Below are positions 1-7,712 of a stretch of DNA of 64,000 nt, piece after piece. A program made the translations under genes and the position numbers. Numbering within the stretch: the first letter of the stretch is position 1; the number at the start of each line of letters is the position of its first letter. The notes under the pieces are model-generated. The model saw nothing but the letters and a program-made list of their open reading frames with translations. It ran no database searches and was not told the DNA's origin. Origin of the DNA: Sphingomonas sp. S-NIH.Pt15_0812 (GTDB lineage: Bacteria; Pseudomonadota; Alphaproteobacteria; Sphingomonadales; Sphingomonadaceae); NCBI RefSeq assembly GCF_003951315.1, contig NZ_QLJH01000003.1:124001-188000 (forward strand), read 5' to 3'.

Positions 1-11
1 GTTATTGTTGC

Positions 12-455
12 TCAGCCCAACACCCAGCTAAAATGACCATCCCGCATGACGTGCAGGTCACCCTGGCTGATTACATCCATACCGATGAGCACGTCAAACA
101 CACCATTGTCAGCCATCTCGGCACCGGAAACTTCCTCAAACCAGAAATAGCCGCGTTCGCCGTTGTCATTGTATATAGCGCCTAGGGAAAAGCGCTGGCG
201 ATTCCGCGGTGCTACCCCGTGAACGCCGCTCATGTTCGTTTTGCCCCGCGAGCGGATGCCTACTTTCAGTGCTGCGGATCTCGTGAGGCATGTTCCGCTA
301 GCACCGGTGTCAATGAGACCCTTCAGTTCGGTAACACGTCCTTCTGGAATCCAAGGTGTCGGAGCCACTCCGGGTACGATCATCTGAGCCGGTTGAACGG
401 CCACAGGAATCAGCATCTGTCGCTGTCCTGTGATCGATCCGCTAATTGTTTTCAC
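12..455 (-). CDS. Retropepsin-like aspartic protease
   Basis: This 147-residue protein has the two marks of a single-domain retroviral-type aspartyl protease. One is the catalytic DTGA box at residues 49-52 (context LIDTGASGTCL). The other is a hydrophobic IGMD segment near residues 122-126, which in this family forms the psi loop that covers the active site. Such proteins work as homodimers, each subunit giving one Asp. The start is a GTG directly abutting the stop codon of the upstream gene (456-704), so the two are translationally coupled. No signal peptide is seen, so it is probably cytoplasmic. Its substrate is unknown. It lies at the distal end of a minus-strand run of phage-type genes, although 130 bases without a gene separate the pair from the rest. 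Confidence 0.75.
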   Translation of the reverse strand: MKTISGSITGQRQMLIPVAVQPAQMIVPGVAPTPWIPEGRVTELKGLIDTGASGTCLTRSAALKVGIRSRGKTNMSGVHGVAPRNRQRFSLGAIYNDNGERGYFWFEEVSGAEMADNGVFDVLIGMDVISQGDLHVMRDGHFSWVLG

Positions 456-704
456 TTAAGCGCCAGCGACATGGCTGAAATAGCCCAGATCGACCACCTC
501 ATCCGTCACCTCTTGAATGCTGAATAGATCGTCGTCGTACCGAGCCATTCCCGCCCCTTCTGCGGCGGCCGCATTGCCATGATAGGATACTATCTCACCG
601 CGCCGCATCAAAGCCCATTGGCCTTTTCGTGATGGAATCAGTGACTGAACAACGCGTTGAAAGGCGTCGAAATTCCCGTCGATCTCTTGCTGAAGGGCGG
701 TCAT
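456..704 (-). CDS. Small conserved protein coupled to retropepsin-like protease
   Basis: An 82-residue protein of unknown function. The middle reads like a short alpha/beta domain (GQWALMRRGEIVSYHGNAAAA), followed by a FSIQEVTDE strand. I recall proteins of this type sitting immediately before bacterial retropepsin-like proteases, and here its TAA stop touches the GTG of the protease with no gap. The pairing suggests a partner, substrate or inhibitor of the protease; this is inference only. It has no signal peptide or membrane segment. Confidence 0.6.
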   Translation of the reverse strand: MTALQQEIDGNFDAFQRVVQSLIPSRKGQWALMRRGEIVSYHGNAAAAEGAGMARYDDDLFSIQEVTDEVVDLGYFSHVAGA

Positions 705-834
705 GGGGCGTATCTCCGGGTGGCTTCAAGGGTCGTACCACGCGTTGAATCAAGGCTGCAACGCTAAGAATGCGCTAATCATACGAGCGGTAATTCGGTT
801 CATCGCAATCAACGCGACGAATGCCTTTTAAGAC

Positions 835-1239
835 TCACAACACGAACATAGCCTCGACGATCGCCTGCATTAGCACTCCTCGCGGCACTGGCACGCTCAC
901 CGACGTGTACCCCTGGTTCTCAGCTCGCCGCTGACCGTACAACCCGATCCACTGCCGCCCATGCTGCCGCCAGGCTCGCTGTAATGCGGGCACCGGTAGC
1001 AAGGCGCACGAAGCGGCTGGCGCATAGGCATAGGCGATGAAGTCGCAGGCCAACGGCTTCTGCACCCAGCCAGGCGTCCGCAGCCGCTCGTTCGACCACC
1101 GCTCCAGCAGCACGTCAGGCCAGTCCTGCAGGCGTATCTTCTCGTCGACCGTATAGGTCCGCCCACAGGACAGCGTCAGCAGCCGGTCGATGCCACCACG
1201 CTGGGCCCAACCGTCATGCTCGACGGCAACGGCCGACAT
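835..1239 (-). CDS. Conserved phage/mobile-element protein, possible PD-(D/E)XK nuclease-like fold
   Basis: The 134 residues from the first ATG contain a GIDR segment followed about 17 residues later by VDEKIR. That is a D...(D/E)xK spacing of the kind used by PD-(D/E)XK nucleases. An aromatic stretch then leads into CDFIAYA. The reading frame stays open, with plausible protein (HRFQDSHDVAAQYG then WWIPIYRRAFP), for at least 45 codons upstream of the ATG at 1239. That extension contains no ATG, GTG or TTG. Either the gene uses a rare start, or its original 5' end was lost. The nuclease assignment is an inference from motif spacing; catalysis is unproven. Confidence 0.55.
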   Translation of the reverse strand: MSAVAVEHDGWAQRGGIDRLLTLSCGRTYTVDEKIRLQDWPDVLLERWSNERLRTPGWVQKPLACDFIAYAYAPAASCALLPVPALQRAWRQHGRQWIGLYGQRRAENQGYTSVSVPVPRGVLMQAIVEAMFVL

Positions 1240-1414
1240 CAGCGTCGGGAAGGCACGCCGGTAGATCGGGATCCACCAGTCAGGGCCATATTGTGCCGCA
1301 ACGTCGTGGCTGTCCTGGAAGCGGTGGACACGCCGAGCGCCCGCTGTCCTACGAAGCGGGACAGCGGGTGAGCGATGAAGCGGCCGAGGCGTTGCCGGCT
1401 GCGAGGTAGCAAGG

Positions 1415-1828
1415 TTATTCGCGGGTCGTCTCCTGTTCGCGCCAGCGGTAACCGCCCTGGCGATGCTTCAAGGGGCCGGCAGATTGATCGATGCCGTAGG
1501 TCGGGATGTACTGGCGCCCCTCAGCGTCCTCGGCGGCTCCCCACCTCAGCTGCCCCCGTACATAGACCGGGCCGCATCCATCATCGTGCGCCTCGTCGAC
1601 GTCCTCCTCCGGTTCGAAGTCTGGATCGCCGTCGATCTCGTCCAACCGGTCGATCATGCGCGTGACCAGCCGGGACAGTTCGGCGCGCGGCAGGGACGGT
1701 ATTGCGGCGAATAGCCTGGTCACGGATGCGACATCGTTCGGCCGCACCCAGCGGCGACGCCCAGATCGTGGCCAAGGCTGCGGGCGACGGCGACGAGATG
1801 CCCGGGTGGTGGATAGCTGACCCATCAC
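1415..1828 (-). CDS. Hypothetical phage protein with acidic centre
   Basis: A 137-residue protein with a basic N-terminal third, an acidic centre (IDGDPDFEPEEDVDEAHDD) and a C-terminal part containing a YGIDQS motif. Similar small proteins with DGDPD and YGIDQ motifs are, as I recall, common in alphaproteobacterial mobile elements, but no function is known to me. The GTG start at 1828 (or an ATG at 1825) overlaps the TGA of the upstream gene in a GTGA junction. It is therefore part of the same translationally coupled minus-strand operon that begins near 4244. Confidence 0.55.
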   Translation of the reverse strand: MMGQLSTTRASRRRRPQPWPRSGRRRWVRPNDVASVTRLFAAIPSLPRAELSRLVTRMIDRLDEIDGDPDFEPEEDVDEAHDDGCGPVYVRGQLRWGAAEDAEGRQYIPTYGIDQSAGPLKHRQGGYRWREQETTRE

Positions 1829-2094
1829 GCCACCTCCCCGAGGCTATGCGCCTCGATCACGCGCCGGATGGCTTCCACCCGGCCGGGGTTGCCGATCAGC
1901 GGACGCATGACAGCGGTCAGGTCGCCGTAATCACACCGGTCGACGACCAGCCAGAGCTTGCGCCCCGATGCGAGAGCGTAGCCGCCGCCGATCTGGACGA
2001 ATGCCGCGAGCCAGGTGCCAGGGTCGAAGGCTGCCGGTGCACCGCCCTCCCCTGCATCCACGTTGTGGTCAGCGGGACGATGAAAGGTGCTCAT
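1825..2094 (-). CDS. Hypothetical phage protein (89 aa)
   Basis: The start chosen is the ATG at 2094, which overlaps the stop of the upstream gene as ATGA. A longer frame exists but would run antiparallel to codon use in the upstream gene. The protein reads as an N-terminal acidic linker followed by a compact hydrophobic domain (WLAAFVQIGGGYALASGRKL, then LWLVVD). I do not recognise a family. It is flanked on both sides by 4-base stop/start overlaps, so it belongs to the 4244-to-1415 operon. Confidence 0.55.
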   Translation of the reverse strand: MSTFHRPADHNVDAGEGGAPAAFDPGTWLAAFVQIGGGYALASGRKLWLVVDRCDYGDLTAVMRPLIGNPGRVEAIRRVIEAHSLGEVA

Positions 2095-2714
2095 GCCTGC
2101 CCTCCCAGCCGCGCCAGGTCGGCGCTGAGCGCTTGCCAGTAGCTGTCCGGAGTACCGCCTTCGGCCCGTACCTGGATCAAGGCCAGCTTGTACGCGGCGG
2201 CCTGGACGTTCGGCGCTGGCGTTGCGATCAGCGCGTCCATGGCGACGCAATAGGCATCAAGTGCTGCGTCCTCACCCTCGGTACCGACTGGGATGATGTC
2301 GCTGATCGATCGCAGGCGCTCGTATTCAGCACGCGCTTCCTGCCAGTGCCGGCTGGCGTCAAATGCCAGGGCATCGGCGGCGGCACGGACGATAGCACGG
2401 CCCGTGTCGACGTCGAAGGAGGCAAGGTCGATCGCCAGTGCCCCATCCAGCTTCCCCGGCTGGTTGTAATGCGCAACGAACAGCAGCTTCACCGCTAGCT
2501 CGGTGCCGGTCAGCGCGACATGTTCGGCGATGTCGCTTGCCGCATCACCCCAGGCATTGGCGGTGTCGGCAACGCCAGGACCAACGTCGGCATCATAGAG
2601 GGAGCTATAGCGTTCGATGGCGTCGGCAAGCGGCTGAGAGAGGATGCCTGCCGGGATCTGGGGGATGATGAAGAACCGGTCGCCGGGCTGCGGCAGCGTG
2701 ATTGCGAAGGTCAT
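2091..2714 (-). CDS. Hypothetical phage protein (207 aa)
   Basis: The product from the ATG at 2714 (ATGA overlap with the upstream stop) is mostly helical, Ala-rich and acidic, without signal peptide or membrane segments. Five upstream codons offer another ATG, but the overlapping one matches the spacing of its neighbours. No motif that I can tie to an enzyme is visible. Size and position suggest an accessory early phage protein. Confidence 0.55.
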   Translation of the reverse strand: MTFAITLPQPGDRFFIIPQIPAGILSQPLADAIERYSSLYDADVGPGVADTANAWGDAASDIAEHVALTGTELAVKLLFVAHYNQPGKLDGALAIDLASFDVDTGRAIVRAAADALAFDASRHWQEARAEYERLRSISDIIPVGTEGEDAALDAYCVAMDALIATPAPNVQAAAYKLALIQVRAEGGTPDSYWQALSADLARLGGQA

Positions 2715-3346
2715 GCGACGTTCTCCCACAGGAGCCAGCCAGCGGACTGGCGGCCATGCTGGCGAATAAGGGTCACGATCTGGTCGCGCCGTTGATCGAT
2801 CAGCGCCTGCGCAGCACGAGCGCTGCGGCGGAGGCGGGTCCGTTCTTGCTCCGGCGTCTCCAGGCTCAGGATGCGACGCATGTTGATCGCGGCGTCAGGC
2901 TGACCCTGGGGGTCGATCATGAAGCGGCCGCCGATCGCCAGAAAGCGGCTCACGATGTGCCTGGTCGATTGAGCTGCATTGTCGACGGCGGGACGCGCGC
3001 CGCCGCTACGCAAAGCCTTGATCGCGTGCAGCATCGCCTCGTTCTGCTGCTCGCTGGACCTGGCGTACTGCAGCAGCCAGTCGGCGTCCTCGCGCCGGGC
3101 AGCTTCATGCTCGGACTGGTAGAGCAGGCCGAACTTGGTCAGGCCGACCCACAGCCGGATTTCAGCCACTCGCGCGCCAGTCTCGTCCGACTGCATGATG
3201 CGGTTCTCGGCTTCTTGGAGCCGGTCCCAGAGCGGATGGTCGGCGCTATCCGTTTCATCGCCACTGCGGCTGATCTCTTCATGGATCGCCTTCCACTCAG
3301 CGAACACTGCCTCAGTTTCAGCGCTGCGGATGATGTCGTTGCCCAT
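2711..3346 (-). CDS. Hypothetical phage protein, helical (211 aa)
   Basis: A predicted mainly alpha-helical, charged protein beginning MGNDIIRSAETEAVF. Heptad-like charged helices dominate and there is no secretion signal. Its ATG lies one base after the stop of the upstream gene and its own TGA overlaps the next ATG. I do not recognise a family. Its membership in the operon is the only functional hint. Confidence 0.55.
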   Translation of the reverse strand: MGNDIIRSAETEAVFAEWKAIHEEISRSGDETDSADHPLWDRLQEAENRIMQSDETGARVAEIRLWVGLTKFGLLYQSEHEAARREDADWLLQYARSSEQQNEAMLHAIKALRSGGARPAVDNAAQSTRHIVSRFLAIGGRFMIDPQGQPDAAINMRRILSLETPEQERTRLRRSARAAQALIDQRRDQIVTLIRQHGRQSAGWLLWENVA

Positions 3347-3347
3347 G

Positions 3348-3965
3348 TCAGCGACCCTCCATCTTCACGACCCGGGCGGCATCGGCCACCAGGTACGGGA
3401 ACCAGCCGTCCTCCGCTGCCATGCCGTACGCGAGCATGAAGGCGAGCTTGGCGTGCAGGTCAGCGGCGGTGCTGACAGGGTGCGCCGCGACTGTACCTTG
3501 AGCATCTGCCCATACGTCTGTCAGCCGGTCGGACTCCTCTGAGGCGGCGGCGGCACCAGACTGAGCCCAGATGCGCTTCTCGGCGCGTTTGCGACGGATC
3601 GCCGCCGCGGCGAATGTCCGGTGATCCCGGTAGCCTCGCTTGTCTCTAGCGCCTGCGATGATCGCCCGGCTCAACATCACATCGGCAGGTACTGCCGTGC
3701 TGAATGCGCGGTCACGAATGATCACAGCTGTGTGCGGAAGCGCTTCAGCCTGGGTACGGGCCTTAGCGGTCAAAGGCGCGCAGACATTCGCGTCATAAAC
3801 CTTGCACGCCTTTTCGGCGGCGGCGTTGGCGGCGATCAGCGCGGCAAAGGCGGGACTGATCCCGACCGGGGCGCTATGGGTCGCGGCGACGGCCGGCGCG
3901 ATCAGGGCAGCGGTCGCCAACCCCGCCCCTCCGAGAAGGGCGCGGCGAGTTGTAGTGGTATGCAT
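3348..3965 (-). CDS. Exported hypothetical protein with Tat-like leader
   Basis: The N-terminus (TTTTRRALLGGAGLATAALI, ending at an AVAA site) has a twin arginine, a glycine/alanine-rich hydrophobic core and an Ala-x-Ala-type cleavage site. This looks like a Tat or Tat-like signal peptide. The remaining roughly 170 residues are helical, with a CKVYDANVCAP pair of cysteines. An ATG at 3965 is preferred over the TTG one codon earlier. An exported protein in the middle of a small-gene phage operon is unusual. Its role is unknown and could be a lysogenic-conversion trait. Confidence 0.5.
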   Translation of the reverse strand: MHTTTTRRALLGGAGLATAALIAPAVAATHSAPVGISPAFAALIAANAAAEKACKVYDANVCAPLTAKARTQAEALPHTAVIIRDRAFSTAVPADVMLSRAIIAGARDKRGYRDHRTFAAAAIRRKRAEKRIWAQSGAAAASEESDRLTDVWADAQGTVAAHPVSTAADLHAKLAFMLAYGMAAEDGWFPYLVADAARVVKMEGR

Positions 3966-3968
3966 CAA

Positions 3969-4244
3969 TCAGCCCTCCCGCGCGAGCAGGCAGCCGTTCG
4001 CCGGATGCCGAGTGAACAGGCGCTCGCATGCGTCGGCGGCGATCACCGCTTCGATCGCGCGCTGCTGACGCGGGTTGGTCGCGCGGTGCTCGCCAGCGAG
4101 GCTGCGGGCATAGCCCCCGGGATTGCCGTAGCGGAGGTGAAGGCGGGCCATTTCGACGGCCCTTGCGGTGGTCTTGCTAAGTCCGGGAGAGGCGCACGTG
4201 ATCTTGGCCGAGTGCACGTCGGCTGTTAGGGTAGTCATAGCCAT
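3969..4244 (-). CDS. Hypothetical protein, first gene of leftward phage operon
   Basis: A 91-residue basic protein, MAMTTLTADVHSAK onward, preceded by a good GGAGGA ribosome-binding site eight bases before the ATG. Its stop nearly abuts the start of the next gene. It is the promoter-proximal gene of the minus-strand run 4244 to 1415 and is divergent from the XRE regulator at 4381. The family is unknown. Confidence 0.55.
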   Translation of the reverse strand: MAMTTLTADVHSAKITCASPGLSKTTARAVEMARLHLRYGNPGGYARSLAGEHRATNPRQQRAIEAVIAADACERLFTRHPANGCLLAREG

Positions 4245-4326
4245 TATCGTTCCTCCAGAACGGTTGTGGTCAGGCCGGAGGGGGAGATTCAGCCCTCCCT
4301 TTTCCGGCCGTTGCCGATATAGTTTG

Positions 4327-4366
4327 TATCAGTGTGTTTCAGGGTGTTCAAGTGGGTGCTGATATA
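4327..4366. promoter_or_regulatory. Candidate operator region with 10-bp direct repeats
   Basis: Between the divergent genes starting at 4244 and 4381 there are three adjacent 10-base units, TATCAGTGTG, TTTCAGGGTG and TTCAAGTGGG. They are followed by CTGATATAA, whose CTGATA mirrors the opening TATCAG. One-turn spacing in a divergent intergenic region just upstream of an XRE regulator suggests operator sites for that regulator. No footprint or promoter elements can be proven from sequence. Confidence 0.4.
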
Positions 4367-4380
4367 AATTGGATCGACGT

Positions 4381-4614
4381 ATGAGGATTGAGCAATGCCG
4401 TAGTGCCCGTGCCTTGCTCAACTGGTCCGCCGCCGACCTAGCGGCGGCGGCGGCGTTGGGATCAGCGACCGTGCGACGATTTGAGAGCGGGCAAACAGTA
4501 CAGCCCGCATCGATCGACACGATGCGGCAGGCCCTAGAAGCCGCAGGCGTGACGTTCATCGAGAGCGGCGAGGCGTCTCGCAAGGCTGGTTTTGGCGTCA
4601 GACTGGCCAAGTGA
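4381..4614 (+). CDS. XRE-family helix-turn-helix regulator (repressor-like)
   Basis: This 77-residue protein is almost entirely an XRE/Cro-type HTH. Helices cover RIEQCRSARALLNWSAADLA; the recognition helix region is around GSATVRRFESGQ, and a closing helix is SIDTMRQALEAAGV. The ATG at 4381 was chosen over an upstream in-frame TTG because family members begin with MRIEQ-type sequence. It is divergent from the 4244 operon, with repeats between them, as expected for a cI/Cro-type control gene. It lacks a dimerisation or peptidase domain, so it is unlikely to be a RecA-cleaved repressor. Confidence 0.75.
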   Translation: MRIEQCRSARALLNWSAADLAAAAALGSATVRRFESGQTVQPASIDTMRQALEAAGVTFIESGEASRKAGFGVRLAK

Positions 4615-4672
4615 CGGATAATGCGTCACGTCGCTGACGAGTTGTTTACGTCGATGCTGAATATTGCAGGGT

Positions 4673-5251
4673 ATGAACGCCATCGATACCCACGCCCTGC
4701 TCCTTACCTGTCCAGCGCCTCTACGTGCCTTGAAAGAGTTCGGCGAAGAAGTCGCACGCGGCACGCTCGAGGGAACGGCCACGGTCATCTACACTCGACC
4801 AACGGGCAACCATGAAGGCCTGAATACCAAGCTTCAGCGATTCTGGCGCCGGATTGAGGCTGCTGCTCAGCAGGCCGCCTTATGGACCGAGGCCGAAGTG
4901 CAGCTTCCCATATCTGGGCAGAATGAAGCCGTCCGTCTGACCGCCATCAAGTTCGATGAAGAAGCTGTGGCAGCCTTCGTTGCTGCCCGTCAGCCGGACA
5001 AACCAGCCCGTGGCCGCAAACGCAAGCAAGATGAATGGACGCCCTTCTGGATGGCAGCCATCAAGCTGGCAAAAGCTGAACAGCTGAATGTCGGAACGTT
5101 CGAAACCGTTACCGATCTGCGCGATCGGCTTCACACAATGATGAACGCCACATTAGACGACCAAACCATCAAGCCATTCGTCACCCAAATTTATGATGAG
5201 GTGGTGAAGGTCCCGGCGAGCAAAATTCAGAAGGATTGCGCGCTCAAATAG
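4673..5251 (+). CDS. Hypothetical protein (192 aa)
   Basis: A soluble protein whose N-terminal half contains GTATVIYTRPTGNHEG. Its C-terminal half has a conserved-looking DEWTPFWMAAIKLAK motif followed by a helical DDQTIKPFVTQIYDEVVK end. The ATG at 4673 follows an AGGG stretch; an in-frame TTG lies three codons earlier. It lies between the XRE regulator and an HTH protein. No family function is known to me. Confidence 0.5.
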   Translation: MNAIDTHALLLTCPAPLRALKEFGEEVARGTLEGTATVIYTRPTGNHEGLNTKLQRFWRRIEAAAQQAALWTEAEVQLPISGQNEAVRLTAIKFDEEAVAAFVAARQPDKPARGRKRKQDEWTPFWMAAIKLAKAEQLNVGTFETVTDLRDRLHTMMNATLDDQTIKPFVTQIYDEVVKVPASKIQKDCALK

Positions 5252-5362
5252 ACCATTTGCGCACCATTCACTCACCGTCCAGCATTCAGGTCACCACCAA
5301 AAAAATCGCCACTCCGTCAGCCGTCCCCGAATCATCCCGGTTCGCGGCAACGGAGAACGAGT

Positions 5363-5554
5363 GTGAAGTCCACTACCACCCCCACCAACTACGACGTCAT
5401 CGCCGTCAAGGAGGCGATGCGTCGCCTCGACTGTGGCCGCTCCACGATTTACCGAATGCTAAAAGACAAGACGCTGGACTCGGTCACCATCCGCGGTGCG
5501 CGCCGCATCCGCGTCGACAGCATCAACAAGATCGTGTCGGGAGGCGCAGCGTGA
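5363..5554 (+). CDS. Excisionase-type HTH (MerR-like winged helix) protein
   Basis: A 63-residue protein from a GTG start with the layout of HTH_17/excisionase proteins: DVIAVKEAMRRLDCGRSTIYRMLK as helix-turn-helix, then a short wing (LDSVTIRGARRIRVD) and a terminal helix. Such proteins bend DNA during excision or act as small transcription regulators. Its stop overlaps the next gene's start in a GTGA junction. A second protein of this type lies near the integrase (23190-23384), so which one serves excision is open. Confidence 0.65.
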   Translation: MKSTTTPTNYDVIAVKEAMRRLDCGRSTIYRMLKDKTLDSVTIRGARRIRVDSINKIVSGGAA

Positions 5555-5868
5555 ACGTCCGCCCGGACTTTACCCGGATTGCCGCCTACATGCCGGCAAG
5601 CTTGATGGCGGACAAACCGAAGAGGTCGGCTTCGCCGCCGCGCCGGGTAGCTCAGATGCCGAGCTGTCCCCTCGCAGCAAGGACGTGGCGCGCCTGGGCC
5701 AGCTACCTTCTATCCGGCAGTCACAATCTGCCTGAGAAGGACGCTCGCCACCTGAAGGTCTGCATCATGCAGCGCCGCTACCTTAGCGAGGCTCAGATGC
5801 GCTGGATCTTCGACATCGTCGCCCGCCACGAACCGGGTGGCTGCGGGACCTGGGGGGCCCCGAAGTAG
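5551..5868 (+). CDS. Hypothetical protein coupled to HTH protein
   Basis: A 105-residue basic protein from a GTG that overlaps the upstream stop. The C-terminal half is helical (YLSEAQMRWIFDIVARHEPG) after a segment rich in Arg, Ser and Pro. The coupling suggests co-function with the HTH protein. Family not recognised. Confidence 0.5.
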   Translation: MNVRPDFTRIAAYMPASLMADKPKRSASPPRRVAQMPSCPLAARTWRAWASYLLSGSHNLPEKDARHLKVCIMQRRYLSEAQMRWIFDIVARHEPGGCGTWGAPK

Positions 5869-5883
5869 GGCCCCCTCCACCGA

Positions 5884-6135
5884 TCAGCGCTTGCGGCGGC
5901 GAGGCCGCGGCGCTGGCTGGTGGATCAGCGTGTGGCAGCCAATGCAGAGGGCCATCATGAACTGCCACAGGTGCCGCATGGGATGCCCATGCGGCAGGTT
6001 GTGGTGGGCTTCTTCTGCGCGGCCGCCGCATCGTGCGCACTGCGGGTGAGCGTCCAGGAACAGGCCGTTCCTTTTCTGACGGCTGTTGGGCCAAGCGGTC
6101 CGTTGCTTCGCACGCCATGCCTTAGTGTTGCTCAT
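5884..6135 (-). CDS. HNH endonuclease-like small protein
   Basis: The 83-residue product has the zinc-HNH arrangement: CARC near residue 33, then AEEAHHNLP (the HH of the beta-hairpin), then CIGCHTLIH toward the C-terminus. The N-terminus is basic (AWRAKQRTAWPNSRQKRNG). It is shorter than many phage HNH enzymes and ends soon after the last His with a basic tail. ATG 6135 sits eight bases after GAGAGG. It is oriented against its neighbours. The family function would be DNA nicking or cleavage; activity is not shown. Confidence 0.65.
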   Translation of the reverse strand: MSNTKAWRAKQRTAWPNSRQKRNGLFLDAHPQCARCGGRAEEAHHNLPHGHPMRHLWQFMMALCIGCHTLIHQPAPRPRRRKR

Positions 6136-6226
6136 CACTTTTTCCTCTCACTGGTGGTTACCAACCGCCACTCCCCCCCAATTCGGACTGTGATGCAGTC
6201 GTTAGCTATAGCTGGAGAGCCTGCTC

Positions 6227-7633
6227 ATGCTTGAGCTTCCGTCCCTTAATTATATCGAGACTGTCGAGACGCCGACGTCGTTCGAAGTCGTAGCCTCTCT
6301 GAATACAAAGCCCGCTGCCTGCCCCCTCTGCGGTGGAGGCGTTGAGTCCAAGGGCGTCGCTGCGCCGATGGAGATCTGGGATGCACCCATGGCGGGCAAG
6401 CACGTCCGCTATGCCTTCCGCGGCCGGCGCTACGAGTGCCGCACGGAAGGCTGCCCCTCGTTCACCTATCGAGGGCCGGACGTCCATCCGAAGCATGGGA
6501 TGACGTGGCGCCTATTGGGCTACATCCAACGTCTGGCGCTTAAGCGCTCCATCAAGGACATCGAACGCCTCACCGGCGCGACCACGGACCAGATCTGGCC
6601 TGTCGTGCTCGACCTGAGCGAGAAGCTGGCTGGGTACCAGTTCGCCACCCCGCGTGTGGTCGCCGTTGATGACATCCGCTTCGGCAAGAAGCGCCGGTTC
6701 ACCGTGATCTACAATGCGGAGAATGGGCGGCCACTCGCCATTGTGGAGAAGCTGGACGCCAAGGGTGTCGCCAAAATCCTGCACAAGGTCATCAATCCGA
6801 GCGAGGTGGAGGTATTCGTGTCGGACATGAATGGCAGCAACCTGCTGCTCGGCGAGTCGTCTTTCAGGGGCAAGCCGCATGTCGCCGACAAGTGGCACGT
6901 CCTCGACAAGATGCAGCGGCAGATGTCGAAGATCGTGAACCAGACCGCTAGCAAGCTGAAGAAGGGCCAGGCGGCGGAACTGAAATCGTGGAAGATGGAA
7001 CTAGAAGGCAAGTTCGCCGCCAAGGATGCGAAGGACTGGCGCACCCGTTTGGCGGGCAAGAAGATAGAGTCGCGCCGCCGCATCGATGATGAAGGCAAGC
7101 TCATTCTCAAGACGAAGTGGGACATTCTCAAGGAGCACCAGCCCGTGCGTCTGGTCTATCACGCCCGCCTGCTATTGCGGCACGTCTACCGCGCCAACAG
7201 CCGGCGCCAGGCCGAAGAACGGTTCGACCGCTTCCTCGCGTTCGGCAGTCAGGTCGACATGCCGGCGGACGCTGCGAAGGCGGTGCAGCTGCTCGGTGAG
7301 CACCGGAAGCAAATTCTCGCCTACTTCGACGTCATGTGGCAGCACCACGATGGGCGCTTCCGCGGACCGACCACCAATCAGGCCGAGGCGCGTAACGGCA
7401 AGATCAAGGCTATGTGGAAGGGCAGCCGCGGGGTGAAGAACGCGGCCTATCTCAACCTGCGTGTGGTGTTCGAACCCTACGTCCTGGGGGCCACGCTGAT
7501 CCTGTGCAACACGTGTGGCAAGCCTGAGGTGTTGTCCGAGATGGAGGGCTTGAGGCGCGCCGGGATGGACGTGCGGGATGCACGAGCGAATTGCTGCTCG
7601 AACTGTGCGCAGAGCGTCCTACGCGCTGCTTGA
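6227..7633 (+). CDS. ISL3-type transposase
   Basis: This 468-residue protein has an N-terminal zinc finger (CPLCGGG, then CRTEGC), a central DDE-type domain and a C-terminal Cys cluster (CNTCGK, CCSNCA). The likely acidic triad is the Asp in VAVDDIRFG (about residue 148), the Asp in VFVSDMNGS (about 199) and the Glu in TTNQAEARNGKIK (about 385). This is the ISL3 family pattern, and its length is normal. I could not find convincing terminal inverted repeats or a target duplication around it. It may therefore be a decayed element or a domesticated transposase next to the cargo genes at 7713-10659. Confidence 0.8.
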   Translation: MLELPSLNYIETVETPTSFEVVASLNTKPAACPLCGGGVESKGVAAPMEIWDAPMAGKHVRYAFRGRRYECRTEGCPSFTYRGPDVHPKHGMTWRLLGYIQRLALKRSIKDIERLTGATTDQIWPVVLDLSEKLAGYQFATPRVVAVDDIRFGKKRRFTVIYNAENGRPLAIVEKLDAKGVAKILHKVINPSEVEVFVSDMNGSNLLLGESSFRGKPHVADKWHVLDKMQRQMSKIVNQTASKLKKGQAAELKSWKMELEGKFAAKDAKDWRTRLAGKKIESRRRIDDEGKLILKTKWDILKEHQPVRLVYHARLLLRHVYRANSRRQAEERFDRFLAFGSQVDMPADAAKAVQLLGEHRKQILAYFDVMWQHHDGRFRGPTTNQAEARNGKIKAMWKGSRGVKNAAYLNLRVVFEPYVLGATLILCNTCGKPEVLSEMEGLRRAGMDVRDARANCCSNCAQSVLRAA

Positions 7634-7659
7634 ACGCCTCCCCCGCCCAACGATCGGAA

Positions 7660-7699
7660 TTGACGAGTGCGCCGGGCGGCGGTGAGTATAACTCGTCAA
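7660..7699. promoter_or_regulatory. Inverted repeat ahead of the 7713 gene
   Basis: TTGACGAGT at 7660-7668 and its exact complement ACTCGTCAA at 7691-7699 flank a 22-base GC-rich spacer. The right arm ends 13 bases before the ATG of the 562-residue unknown gene. It could be an operator of the two-gene unit or a hairpin ending transposase transcription. There is no T tract, which argues slightly for an operator. Confidence 0.4.
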
Positions 7700-7712
7700 A
7701 TGAGGGGCTGAG

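Noticed and set aside
6140..7712. Complete ISL3 insertion sequence with terminal inverted repeats
   Set aside because: Only a short CAATTC-CGA similarity was found between the flanks and no 8-bp target duplication was apparent, so only the transposase gene is annotated.
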